9,063 nucleotides of DNA from Bacteroidota bacterium (GTDB lineage Bacteria > Bacteroidota > Bacteroidia > Bacteroidales > UBA1556), in the NCBI GenBank assembly GCA_003648395.1, contig QMPB01000142.1, positions 1 to 9,063 on the forward strand, read 5' to 3'. Position numbers and translations under genes: made by a program. Below the pieces are notes generated by a model. The model did not search any database. It saw only the letters and a list, made by a program, of their open reading frames with translations, and was not told the origin of the DNA. Each line of letters begins with the position of its first letter. Within the stretch, counting starts at the first letter, position 1. Shown piece by piece: positions 1 to 6,433 of this stretch.

Positions 1-1
1 A

Positions 2-160
2 AATACCGAAGCCAAGGCATTGGAACTTTCTAAAGCACAAAAAGATACTGAGCTTAATAAATTCTTAACAGATTATACTCAGAAATGGGGAAATACTGTT
101 GTGGAAAGAGCTTGGTTGCTTGGTGATGAGTTGTGGACTAAGTATGACGAGAAGTTTTAA
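2..160 (+). CDS. C-terminal fragment of a probable C69-family dipeptidase
   Basis: Only the last 52 residues and the TAA stop lie in the window; the gene enters from the left edge in frame 2. The fragment is charged and helix-prone and ends in GDELWTKYDEKF. Tails of this kind (an aromatic/Leu-rich helix, then a LGD-x-L-x-TKY-like end) are what I recall from Bacteroidota peptidase family C69 (PepD-like) dipeptidases, which are secreted or periplasmic Ntn-hydrolases. The catalytic N-terminal Cys and the body of the enzyme are outside the window, so the assignment rests on recollection of the tail only and is tentative. That it is coding is much more secure: the frame is open throughout, uses codons like its neighbours and ends cleanly before a repeat-filled spacer. 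It converges on the HAD gene. Confidence 0.5.
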   Translation, partial: NTEAKALELSKAQKDTELNKFLTDYTQKWGNTVVERAWLLGDELWTKYDEKF

Positions 161-163
161 TTT

Positions 164-205
164 AGTCTTCAGTTTTCAGTCTACAGTCTTCAGTCTACAG
201 TCTTC
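164..205. repeat. 7-bp tandem array, unit AGTCTWC, six copies
   Basis: Six consecutive heptamers starting at 164, 171, 178, 185, 192 and 199 read AGTCTTC, AGTTTTC, AGTCTAC, AGTCTTC, AGTCTAC and AGTCTTC. The array begins three bases after the stop codon of the upstream gene and fills half of the gap between two convergent genes. It has no coding potential that I can see. Such short intergenic heptamer arrays look like slippage-prone filler; a role in transcription termination between the convergent genes is possible but not shown. Confidence 0.85.
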
Positions 206-216
206 AGTCAGTTAAT

Positions 217-244
217 GCCTACTGCTTACTGCCTACTGCTAACT
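217..244. repeat. 7-bp tandem array, unit GCYTACT, four copies
   Basis: Four heptamers at 217, 224, 231 and 238 read GCCTACT, GCTTACT, GCCTACT and GCTAACT. The period equals that of the neighbouring array at 164-205, but the unit differs. The short inverted pair CAGTTA (209-214 region) and TAACTG (240-245) brackets this array and could fold it into a weak hairpin beyond the stop codon of the HAD gene. No gene function is inferred. Confidence 0.8.
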
Positions 245-249
245 GAGGA

Positions 250-942
250 CTATAAAATCTCTTCAATCTTCTTCAAACTATCAACGGTATAAGTTGGCTT
301 GAATCCGGCATAGGTATTGTCAAAATTTACCCATATTTGATCTATACCAGCTTCTGAAGCGCCAATAATATCGGCTTTTAAGTCATCACCAATCATTATG
401 CTCTCCTCAGCGGATGCTCCAGCTTTTTGTAATGAATAATTGAAAATTTTTGGATTAGGCTTTTTCCAATCGGTTTCTTCGCTAATTATTATTTCTGTAA
501 AATATTTACCTAAATCACTTTGCTCAAGCTTAATTGTTTGCACTTCTGCAAATCCATTTGTAATAATATGCAAGTCGTATTTTTGATATAGAGATTCTAA
601 TAATTCAATAGTGCCAGGAAATAGTTGCTTTTTAAAAGGGCTTTCTTTCACATAAAACTCACCCATTTCTTTTGCCATTTCCCAATTATCAATATTGAAT
701 TTCAGCATTGTAGCATAAAATCGCTGTGTACTTAGAAATTCTTTAGTGATTTCTCCAACTCTATATTTTGCCCACAAAGCGTGATTTATTTCTATATAAT
801 TACCAATAAACTCTTGATAATCGATACATGCTAGGGTAGTAATATCAAATTTATTAAACATATCGATAAGTACTTCCTCGGAGTTTGCATCAAAATCCCA
901 TAAAGTACGGTCTAAATCAAAAAAAAGATGTTTGTATTTCAT
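250..942 (-). CDS. yjjG: HAD-family noncanonical pyrimidine nucleotidase, YjjG type
   Basis: A 230-residue cytosolic haloacid-dehalogenase phosphatase, normal length for the YjjG/TIGR02254-like group, which hydrolyses nucleoside monophosphates, including noncanonical pyrimidine ones. All four HAD motifs are visible: DLDRT at residues 9-13 (nucleophile Asp9, acid/base Asp11), Thr128 in IITNG, Lys161 in the KKPNPKIF segment, and GDDLKAD at 185-191 with the Mg-binding Asp pair. The helical insert between motifs I and II (about 16-105) is the C1 cap expected of this group. The start ATG at 940-942 places the DxD motif at the usual distance from the N-terminus. No Shine-Dalgarno is seen. The gene stands alone: it converges on the left-edge gene and diverges from the EamA gene across a 522-bp spacer. 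Exact substrate is inferred from the family; another small-phosphate HAD activity cannot be excluded. Confidence 0.85.
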   Translation of the reverse strand: MKYKHLFFDLDRTLWDFDANSEEVLIDMFNKFDITTLACIDYQEFIGNYIEINHALWAKYRVGEITKEFLSTQRFYATMLKFNIDNWEMAKEMGEFYVKESPFKKQLFPGTIELLESLYQKYDLHIITNGFAEVQTIKLEQSDLGKYFTEIIISEETDWKKPNPKIFNYSLQKAGASAEESIMIGDDLKADIIGASEAGIDQIWVNFDNTYAGFKPTYTVDSLKKIEEIL

Positions 943-1220
943 TGTGAATTCTAAATTATTAATGTGCTAAATTACTAAATTACTAAAATGGAGAATTAAT
1001 AAATTATCTGATTTTGGGGTGATAAGTGTTAATGTGTAAAAGGAGAAGAGTAAAAGAGAAGGATAGAGTAAAAGTGTGAAATAAATTAAGAATTTAGTTT
1101 TAAGAATAATTTTAATTCTCATTGTCTATTCCCAATTCGTGAAATCTGTGCAATTAACCGTAAATTTGAATTATTAAACCATTATATTATAAGGGATTAA
1201 GATAATTAAGGTTTTACGAT
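943..1220. other. Gene-free spacer with low-complexity, C-free tract
   Basis: I find no credible gene here on either strand. Next to the HAD start is an 8-bp tandem repeat, CTAAATTA at 967 and 975 with a decayed third copy at 983. From 1009 to 1117 the plus strand contains no C at all (109 nt). Within it are GTGTAAAAG (1034), GAGTAAAAG (1048) and GAGTAAAAG (1066). At 1134-1150 the pair AATTCGTG/AAATCTGTG looks like another decayed short repeat. TAAATTTG at 1161-1168 matches a Bacteroidota -7 box, but no TTG lies at the right distance, so I do not call it a promoter. The rest is AT-rich with no recognisable structure. Confidence 0.7.
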
Positions 1221-1410
1221 AGATTTACTATTTCTTACAATTCCTTACCACACTCTACAATACTCTACCACACTTTACCACCCATTACCACACCTTACCA
1301 CACTTTACAATACTTTACCAAACCTTACCACACTTTACCACACTTTACAATACTTTACCACCCATTACCACACCTTACCACACCTTACCACACTTTACCT
1401 CCCATTACAC
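1221..1410. repeat. 10-bp tandem array, unit CACYTTACCA, about 19 copies
   Basis: Nineteen consecutive blocks of exactly 10 bp can be laid out from 1221 to 1410 without indels. The consensus is CACTTTACCA, with variants such as CACCTTACCA, CCCATTACCA, TACTTTACCA and CACTTTACAA; the first three units are the most diverged. A higher order is visible: CACTTTACAA followed by TACTTTACCA occurs at 1301 and at 1341 (a diverged form at 1251), and CCCATTACCA followed by CACCTTACCA occurs at 1281 and 1361. The plus strand has no G from 1223 to 1414. The array ends three bases before the -33 element of the EamA promoter. No spacers of unique sequence exist, so it is not a CRISPR. Confidence 0.92.
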
Positions 1411-1412
1411 CA

Positions 1413-1442
1413 TTGAATAACAACTAAACTTTTCTACCTTTG
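1413..1442 (+). promoter_or_regulatory. Bacteroidota-type promoter for the EamA transporter
   Basis: TTG at 1413-1415, a 19-nt spacer, then TACCTTTG at 1435-1442 matches the -33/-7 pattern TTG-N19-21-TAnnTTTG known for the primary sigma factor of Bacteroidota. Transcription would start near 1446-1450, giving a leader of only about 15-20 nt before the ATG at 1465. The 10-bp array lies immediately upstream, where an activator or DNA curvature could act. Confidence 0.72.
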
Positions 1443-1464
1443 CCCTCCAAAATAATAACTATTG

Positions 1465-2379
1465 ATGAGCGAAAAATTAAAAGCACATATCGCATTATTT
1501 GTTTCAGCAGTGCTATTTGCAATAAATTATTGGGTATCTGATGATTTAACAAATCATATTGCCACATTGCCTTTAGTTTTTTTTAGAACAATAGGTGCTG
1601 CATTCTTGTTTGGAATATTGTATTATTTTGATAAAGAAAAAATAATGCCCAATAAAAAAGATTTAGGTTTATTTGCATTTGCAGCTTTGTTTGGAATACT
1701 ATTAAATCAGTTTTTATTCTTCTCAGGGCTTAAGTACACCAGCGCTATTGATGCCGCAACAATACATGTGAGCAATCCAATAATTGTAATTACTCTTAGT
1801 GCTATTTTTCTAAAAATAAAGCTTACTAAAAATAAATTACTCGGAGTGGCTCTTGGGGCATTAGGTGCATTAATTCTAATACTCTATCAAGGGAATTATA
1901 ATAGCGATTTAAGTAGTATTAAGGGTAATATGATGATCTTTGGTAATACATTTGCTTATGCTCTATTTTTGATAATCCTGAAGTCGCTGCTCAAAAAATA
2001 CTCTCCCATTGCAGCAATGTTTTGGTTACATATTATTGCTAGTTCATTCCTAATTCCAGTGAGTTTTAATACTCTTATTCAATTTAATTGGTATGAGGTT
2101 TTCTCGCAATACTGGTTCTCAATATTCTATATAGTAGTGATGCTTACTTTTATTGCCTATCTGCTGAATATGTATGGATTAAAACGTCTTAGCCCAACAT
2201 CAGTAAGTTTTTATGTGTACTTGCAGCCGGTATTTGCCTATATAATTGCCATAATTCTTGGCGAACAACTGCCTTCTTTTGTAAAAGTAATGGCCACATT
2301 AACAATTATTTCAGGAGTAGTATTGGTAAATACGGATAAATTCAAAGAGCATAAGAAATTAAAAGGAATGAATTCATAG
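1465..2379 (+). CDS. EamA-family (DMT superfamily) inner-membrane permease
   Basis: A 304-residue, very hydrophobic protein with ten predicted membrane helices at about 8-24, 33-54, 66-86, 92-117, 123-141, 152-173, 180-199, 213-237, 243-266 and 272-290. It forms two EamA repeats of about 140 residues each, the standard length and layout of drug/metabolite transporters. The end of helix 9, YLQPVFAYIIAIILGEQLP, is the typical EamA signature with its Gly-Glu turn. The tail after helix 10 is Lys-rich and probably cytoplasmic. I chose ATG at 1465; the TTG at 1462 directly before it would only add one residue. The substrate cannot be read from sequence: family members export amino acids, metabolites or drugs. 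It lies 62 bp before the mutase gene, which has its own -7 box, so co-transcription is possible but not required. Confidence 0.88.
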   Translation: MSEKLKAHIALFVSAVLFAINYWVSDDLTNHIATLPLVFFRTIGAAFLFGILYYFDKEKIMPNKKDLGLFAFAALFGILLNQFLFFSGLKYTSAIDAATIHVSNPIIVITLSAIFLKIKLTKNKLLGVALGALGALILILYQGNYNSDLSSIKGNMMIFGNTFAYALFLIILKSLLKKYSPIAAMFWLHIIASSFLIPVSFNTLIQFNWYEVFSQYWFSIFYIVVMLTFIAYLLNMYGLKRLSPTSVSFYVYLQPVFAYIIAIILGEQLPSFVKVMATLTIISGVVLVNTDKFKEHKKLKGMNS

Positions 2380-2402
2380 GTTCTGCACTTTAAGTTTTTT
2401 AG

Positions 2403-2410
2403 TAACTTTG
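2403..2410 (+). promoter_or_regulatory. Probable -7 box (TAACTTTG) for the phosphohexomutase
   Basis: TAACTTTG fits TAnnTTTG exactly and sits 31 bp before the ATG at 2442, which would give a leader of about 25 nt. No TTG is found 19-21 nt upstream; the closest text is TTCTG at 2381-2385, so the -33 element is weak. The gene may also be read through from the permease. Confidence 0.5.
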
Positions 2411-2441
2411 CTTTCCATTTTTAATATAAAAATAATAATAT

Positions 2442-3788
2442 ATGAAAGCTTTTCATGCATACGATATAAGAGGAATTTACAATCAAGATTTTGATAAGAA
2501 TGATGTGTATAAGGTCGGCTTTTATCTTCCCGAATTATTAGATACGGATAAAGTACTAATTGGCCGAGATGTTCGTATAAGCTCACCAGAGGTATATGAA
2601 TATTTATGTAAAGGTATTTGTGATGCTGGAGCCGATGTTTATGACGCAGGTCTTTGTACCACACCAATGGTTTATTGGTTTACTGCTAAGTTTGGTTTTG
2701 ATGCTTCGGTTATGATTACGGCTTCGCATAATGGCAAAGAGTATAATGGTCTTAAGGTTTCTAGAAGTGGAGCAAAGCCCGTTGGTTATGCCACAGGACT
2801 TGGCGAGCTAGAAAAAATGATGCATAAACCAATAGTGAAGAATGCTCAGCAGGGAAAGATTATTGACTTTAATAAAACAAAGGATTATATAGAATTTCAG
2901 AAGCAATATGTTCCCAACAGATTAGCAGAGCTTAATATAAGTATCGATTGTTCCAACGGAATGGCTGGCTTGATTATTAGGGATATAATTGGTGATAATC
3001 ATAATTATATCTTCGATACTCTTGATGGAAGTTTCCCTAATCATGAGGCCAATCCACTAGTTCCTGAAAATACTGTTGATATCAAAAAAGCGGTATTGGA
3101 GAATAATAGCGATATAGGAATTATCTTCGATGGTGATGCTGATAGAGTTATGTTTATCGACGAAAAAGGAGAGTTTATTTCTCCAGATTTGCTAATTGCT
3201 GCTATGGGTCATTATTTTATTAAGAAAGATTCTCCTGTGGTTAAAGTTCTTCAAGATATCCGTAGTTCTAAAGCTGTTGGCGAATACCTGAAAAAACTAG
3301 GATCGGTAGATATTAATACATGGAAAGTTGGAAGAGCCTTTGCTTCGCTAAAACTTGATGAGATTGGAGCATTATACGGAGGTGAATTAGCAGGGCATTA
3401 TTATTTTGAGGAATTTTATCATTCGGATTCGGCAATGATGGCAATGTCTATTTTGCTTGATGTGGTAATACAAATGAAAGATAAAGGAATAAGTGTTTCG
3501 GAACTTATTTCTGAGATAAAGGCATACTCTAATTCTGGAGAAATAAACTATAAGATTGAAGATAAACAAGGAGCGATGGAAGCTGTAAAATCTTATTTCG
3601 AAAGCTCGGAGAATGTAATAAAGTTTATGGAGTTTGATGGTTATAGATTGGAGTTTGAAGATTGGTGGTTCAATATTCGCCCTTCAAATACCGAGCCTTA
3701 TCTTCGCCTAATACTAGAAGCCAAAGAGCAAAATATGCTCGACAAAAAGCTGAAAATTATTGATGGAATTATTAGAAGTAAGATGTAG
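2442..3788 (+). CDS. manB: Phosphomannomutase/phosphoglucomutase
   Basis: A 448-residue cytosolic alpha-D-phosphohexomutase that interconverts hexose 6-phosphates and 1-phosphates (mannose and/or glucose), feeding GDP-mannose and other sugar nucleotides for cell-surface polysaccharides. The four domains are recognisable: FHAYDIRGIYN at the N-terminus; the phosphoserine loop TASHNGKEYNGLK with catalytic Ser95; the metal loop DGDADR at 230-235; the sugar-specificity loop GGELAGHYYF from 313; and the phosphate-binding loop RPSNTEP at 413-419. Length is normal for the bacterial PMM/PGM group. In the loop before the specificity segment it has KVGRAF (296-300 region), where Pseudomonas AlgC-type enzymes have a KTGHS-like sequence, so an Arg replaces that His. 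I believe this is a Bacteroidota subfamily trait. Preference for mannose versus glucose cannot be fixed from sequence; the gene symbol reflects the PMM assignment only. Confidence 0.92.
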   Translation: MKAFHAYDIRGIYNQDFDKNDVYKVGFYLPELLDTDKVLIGRDVRISSPEVYEYLCKGICDAGADVYDAGLCTTPMVYWFTAKFGFDASVMITASHNGKEYNGLKVSRSGAKPVGYATGLGELEKMMHKPIVKNAQQGKIIDFNKTKDYIEFQKQYVPNRLAELNISIDCSNGMAGLIIRDIIGDNHNYIFDTLDGSFPNHEANPLVPENTVDIKKAVLENNSDIGIIFDGDADRVMFIDEKGEFISPDLLIAAMGHYFIKKDSPVVKVLQDIRSSKAVGEYLKKLGSVDINTWKVGRAFASLKLDEIGALYGGELAGHYYFEEFYHSDSAMMAMSILLDVVIQMKDKGISVSELISEIKAYSNSGEINYKIEDKQGAMEAVKSYFESSENVIKFMEFDGYRLEFEDWWFNIRPSNTEPYLRLILEAKEQNMLDKKLKIIDGIIRSKM

Positions 3789-3794
3789 TAGAGA

Positions 3795-3843
3795 TTAAGA
3801 GTGAAGAGTGCTTTCAACCCATAATTTTTCACCTTATTCTTAA
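3795..3843. terminator. Possible bidirectional terminator between convergent genes
   Basis: In the 79-bp gap between the mutase and dut, TTAAGA (3795-3800) can pair with TCTTAA (3838-3843). Inside that, AAG/GTG around 3804-3810 can pair with CAC/CTT at 3830-3835, with bulges. The loop includes a run of Ts at 3825-3829. The stem is imperfect and AT-rich, so this is a weak candidate, supported mainly by its position between two convergent stop codons. Confidence 0.3.
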
Positions 3844-3867
3844 GACTTTATTCGTTACCTTTTATTT

Positions 3868-4299
3868 TTAAACCCCCGTACTTCCAAAACCACCAGCACC
3901 ACGTTCAGTTTCTGAAAGGTCTTCCACAAGATTCCATTCTGCTTGCTCATGAGCAGCAATTACCATTTGAGCAATGCGCTCACCATGTTTTACAACAAAC
4001 GTATCGTTGGAAAGGTTTATTAGAATCACCATTATCTCTCCTCTATAATCAGCATCAATAGTGCCTGGAGTATTCAAAACAGTGATACCTTTTTTTATAG
4101 CCAAGCCACTTCTTGGGCGAACTTGCGCCTCATATCCCACAGGAATTTCCATAAACAAACCAGTAGGGATTATTGTTCTTTCCATAGGTTTCATTATTAC
4201 ATCATTTACCAAATTTGCTCGTAAATCAATTCCTGCACTTGCCTTTGTGGCATACTGAGGAAGGTCGTTGGTGGATTTATTTACTATCCTTATATTCAT
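3868..4299 (-). CDS. dut: Deoxyuridine 5'-triphosphate nucleotidohydrolase (dUTPase)
   Basis: A 143-residue homotrimeric-type dUTPase that hydrolyses dUTP to dUMP and pyrophosphate, keeping uracil out of DNA and supplying dUMP for thymidylate synthesis. All five family motifs are present in order: AGIDLRA (22-28), RPRSGLA (61-67), [14 protein letters not shown] (76-89, with Asp82 the expected water-activating residue and Tyr85 the uracil discriminator), GERIAQMVI (106-114) and the glycine-rich C-terminal arm [10 protein letters not shown] (133-142) with Phe138 that closes over the base. The length is standard and no residue known to be essential appears changed. It is transcribed alone from a well-formed promoter, diverging from fbp and converging on the mutase. 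It has no evident functional link to its neighbours. Confidence 0.97.
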   Translation of the reverse strand: MNIRIVNKSTNDLPQYATKASAGIDLRANLVNDVIMKPMERTIIPTGLFMEIPVGYEAQVRPRSGLAIKKGITVLNTPGTIDADYRGEIMVILINLSNDTFVVKHGERIAQMVIAAHEQAEWNLVEDLSETERGAGGFGSTGV

Positions 4300-4325
4300 A
4301 GTGGGTTTTATTTTAATTGAGACAG

Positions 4326-4355
4326 CAAATATATAAATTTTAGATTGTCAAACAA
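4326..4355 (-). promoter_or_regulatory. Bacteroidota-type promoter for dut
   Basis: Read on the minus strand, TTG (plus-strand CAA at 4353-4355), a 19-nt spacer and TATATTTG (plus-strand CAAATATA at 4326-4333) match the TTG-N19-TAnnTTTG pattern. Transcription would start near 4319-4322, giving a leader of about 20 nt before the dut ATG. The spacing is identical to that of the EamA promoter at 1413-1442. Confidence 0.68.
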
Positions 4356-4402
4356 CAATATGACACTTGTTTAATAATATCCTCTAATTGCTTTTTTATC
4401 AT

Positions 4403-4410
4403 TAAATTTG
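4403..4410 (+). promoter_or_regulatory. Probable -7 box (TAAATTTG) for the fbp-ygiQ unit
   Basis: TAAATTTG fits the TAnnTTTG -7 consensus, 51 bp before the fbp ATG. No TTG is found at 19-21 nt upstream (the nearest TTGs are 12 and 33 nt away), so the -33 half is missing or replaced by an activator site. The leader of about 45 nt would be the longest of the promoters called here. It lies 48 bp from the divergent dut promoter. Confidence 0.42.
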
Positions 4411-4461
4411 CGAACTAATTAATTATATAATTTTAGAATAGAACAAGACTAAAAGAATAAT

Positions 4462-6402
4462 ATGACTAGTGAACGAATTAAGTATCTACAGTTATTATCG
4501 AAGCAGTTTCCGACTGTTAATTCTGTTAATACCGAAATAATAAACTTGCAGGCGATATTAAACTTACCAAAGGCAACGGAGCATTTTATTTCCGATATTC
4601 ATGGCGAATACGAAACTTTTAAGCATGTTCTTAGCAATGGCTCAGGCGTTATCCGTGGTCGCATTGACGATATTTTTGCCGACAGATTGGAGTATCAGGA
4701 TCGTCAATTTCTTGCGGCATTAATCTATTATCCTCACGAAAGACTTAAATATGTTAAGCAATACGAGAAGGATATAAATGCTTGGTATAATAAAAATCTA
4801 AGATATATTATAGAAATTGCCCGTAGCTTTGCCGCGAAATATTCAAGATCTAAAGTAAGAAAAACATTACCTAATAACTTTAGATATATTACTGACGAGC
4901 TTCTTAATGTAAATGAGAATCTTATGGATAAAGAGGCTTATTTTCAGGCGATTATCCAAACTATTATTGATCTTGATAGCGCAGATGATTTTATAGCTAC
5001 CATTAGCAACTTTATTCACGACTTGGCAATTGATCACCTGCATATTGTTGGAGATATTTTTGATAGAGGCCCTTCTGCAGATAAGGTTATGGATGAGCTT
5101 TTGCACCATAAATCCATTGATATACAATGGGGAAATCATGATATGATATGGATGGGCGCTGCCTCAGGTTCGCTAGCTTATATTGCCATTGTTCTGCGTA
5201 TTAGTGCACGATATGGAAACCTTCATACCATAGAGAATTCTTACGGAATAAACCTTAGACCATTGAGCGAATTTGCCTCTGATACCTATAGCCTATATTC
5301 TAAAGAATTTGATATAAAGGCAGGAAAGGATAATCTTAATAAAAAGCAAATTGATAGATTAAATATTGTTCATAAAGCAATAAGTATAATCCAATTTAAA
5401 CTTGAAGGACAAATAATAAGTCGTAATCCTGATTTTGGAATGGACGACAGGAAAATTCTTGATAGAATCGATTTTGAAAAAGGCGTGCTACTTCAAGATG
5501 GAAAAGAATACCCTTTAAACGATACAGATTTCCCTACTATTGACCCAAAAAATCCTTTTGAGCTTACTGAAGCTGAAGAGGAGGTTATGAATAATTTAAG
5601 AAAAGGTTTCTTAAAGAGTGAGAAACTTCAAAAGCATATACGATTCTTATTTACTAAAGGCTCTATGTATCTTAAGTACAATGGGTTATTATTATTTCAT
5701 GGTGCTATTCCTTTGGGTGAGGATGGTGAACTAAAAGAGGTTACTTTCGGTAATAGTACTCATAAAGGAATGAAATTATTAGACTTCTTTGATAATCGTG
5801 TACGTAGCGCTTTTTATGGGATACAGAAAACTAATTCCATTGATTTAGATATTATGTGGTACTTGTGGTGCGGCCCTGATTCACCACTTTTTGGAAAGAA
5901 AAAGATGGCCACTTTTGAGCGTTATTTCATTGATAATAAGGAATTACACAAAGAGGAAAATAATTCATATTTTGATTATCGTGATAGTGTGGAGGTTACA
6001 AAGATGATTTTGAAGGATTTTGATCTTAACCCAGAAAAAAGCCATATCGTAAATGGACATGTACCTGTGAAAGTAAAAAAAGGGGAGAGTCCAATAAAGG
6101 CCGAAGGAAAGGTTATTGTTATTGATGGCGGTATGTCCAAAGCATATCAGTCGGTAACTGGTTTGGCTGGCTATACTCTTATCTATAATAGTTACGGTCT
6201 TGTAATTGTTGCACATCAGAAGTTTAGATCTAAGCGCATGGCTATTGAAGAGGGTATGGATATGATTTCTGAAGCCACATATCTCGAGAAAGTATCTACT
6301 CGTAAGCGTGTTTCGGATACCGATATTGGTGAGACTATAATGTCTGAAATTCAAGATTTAAAAGAATTGAGAAAAGCTTATAATACGGGTTTAGTAAAAT
6401 AG
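4462..6402 (+). CDS. fbp: Fructose-1,6-bisphosphatase, class III
   Basis: A 646-residue cytosolic enzyme that removes the 1-phosphate of fructose 1,6-bisphosphate to give fructose 6-phosphate, the committed gluconeogenic step. It belongs to the class III type (Bacillus subtilis Fbp-like, about 670 residues), unrelated to the classical FBPase fold. A calcineurin-type metallophosphoesterase core is split along the chain: SDIHGEYE at 44-51 (metal ligands Asp45, His47), GDIFDRGP at 197-204, GNHD at 224-227, LLLFHGAIP around His413, and NGHVPVK around His533, followed by VIDGGMSKAYQ. A large inserted segment between GNHD and FHG (about 250-400) and the C-terminal region are as expected for the family. 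The start agrees with the family N-terminus. ygiQ follows after 31 bp on the same strand, suggesting a shared transcript with no obvious functional link. Regulation by metabolites or AMP is known in relatives but is not readable here. Confidence 0.95.
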   Translation: MTSERIKYLQLLSKQFPTVNSVNTEIINLQAILNLPKATEHFISDIHGEYETFKHVLSNGSGVIRGRIDDIFADRLEYQDRQFLAALIYYPHERLKYVKQYEKDINAWYNKNLRYIIEIARSFAAKYSRSKVRKTLPNNFRYITDELLNVNENLMDKEAYFQAIIQTIIDLDSADDFIATISNFIHDLAIDHLHIVGDIFDRGPSADKVMDELLHHKSIDIQWGNHDMIWMGAASGSLAYIAIVLRISARYGNLHTIENSYGINLRPLSEFASDTYSLYSKEFDIKAGKDNLNKKQIDRLNIVHKAISIIQFKLEGQIISRNPDFGMDDRKILDRIDFEKGVLLQDGKEYPLNDTDFPTIDPKNPFELTEAEEEVMNNLRKGFLKSEKLQKHIRFLFTKGSMYLKYNGLLLFHGAIPLGEDGELKEVTFGNSTHKGMKLLDFFDNRVRSAFYGIQKTNSIDLDIMWYLWCGPDSPLFGKKKMATFERYFIDNKELHKEENNSYFDYRDSVEVTKMILKDFDLNPEKSHIVNGHVPVKVKKGESPIKAEGKVIVIDGGMSKAYQSVTGLAGYTLIYNSYGLVIVAHQKFRSKRMAIEEGMDMISEATYLEKVSTRKRVSDTDIGETIMSEIQDLKELRKAYNTGLVK

Positions 6403-6433
6403 TTTTTTAGAATAAAACAATAAAAGATATTCA

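Noticed and set aside
28..42. HAD motif I variant DLDRT (residues 9-13 of the gene at 250-942) as a catalytic defect
   Set aside because: Only the first and third Asp and the Thr are required in DxDxT; Arg at the variable position is tolerated. The coordinates given here are nominal; the motif lies near the right end of the minus-strand gene.
1161..1168. TAAATTTG as an additional upstream promoter
   Set aside because: It matches the -7 consensus, but no TTG lies 19-21 nt upstream and a better promoter is adjacent to the gene; in AT-rich DNA a lone -7 match is expected by chance.
1221..1410. CRISPR array or telomere-like repeat
   Set aside because: Units are contiguous 10-mers with no unique spacers, there are no cas genes nearby, and the site is internal with normal genes on both sides.
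1462..1464. TTG start for the EamA permease
   Set aside because: The ATG directly after it gives the same frame, is the stronger start codon and fits the family N-terminus; the difference is one residue.
2374..2667. Minus-strand open frame overlapping the 5' end of the mutase
   Set aside because: Low-complexity His/Tyr-rich product, lies opposite a conserved enzyme N-terminus and the intergenic promoter; typical antisense shadow.
4061..4258. Plus-strand open frame opposite dut
   Set aside because: It is the antisense of dUTPase motifs 1-3; its product has no recognisable domain.
5965..6354. Minus-strand open frame inside fbp
   Set aside because: Antisense to conserved FBPase residues, with no recognisable family and no promoter or start context.
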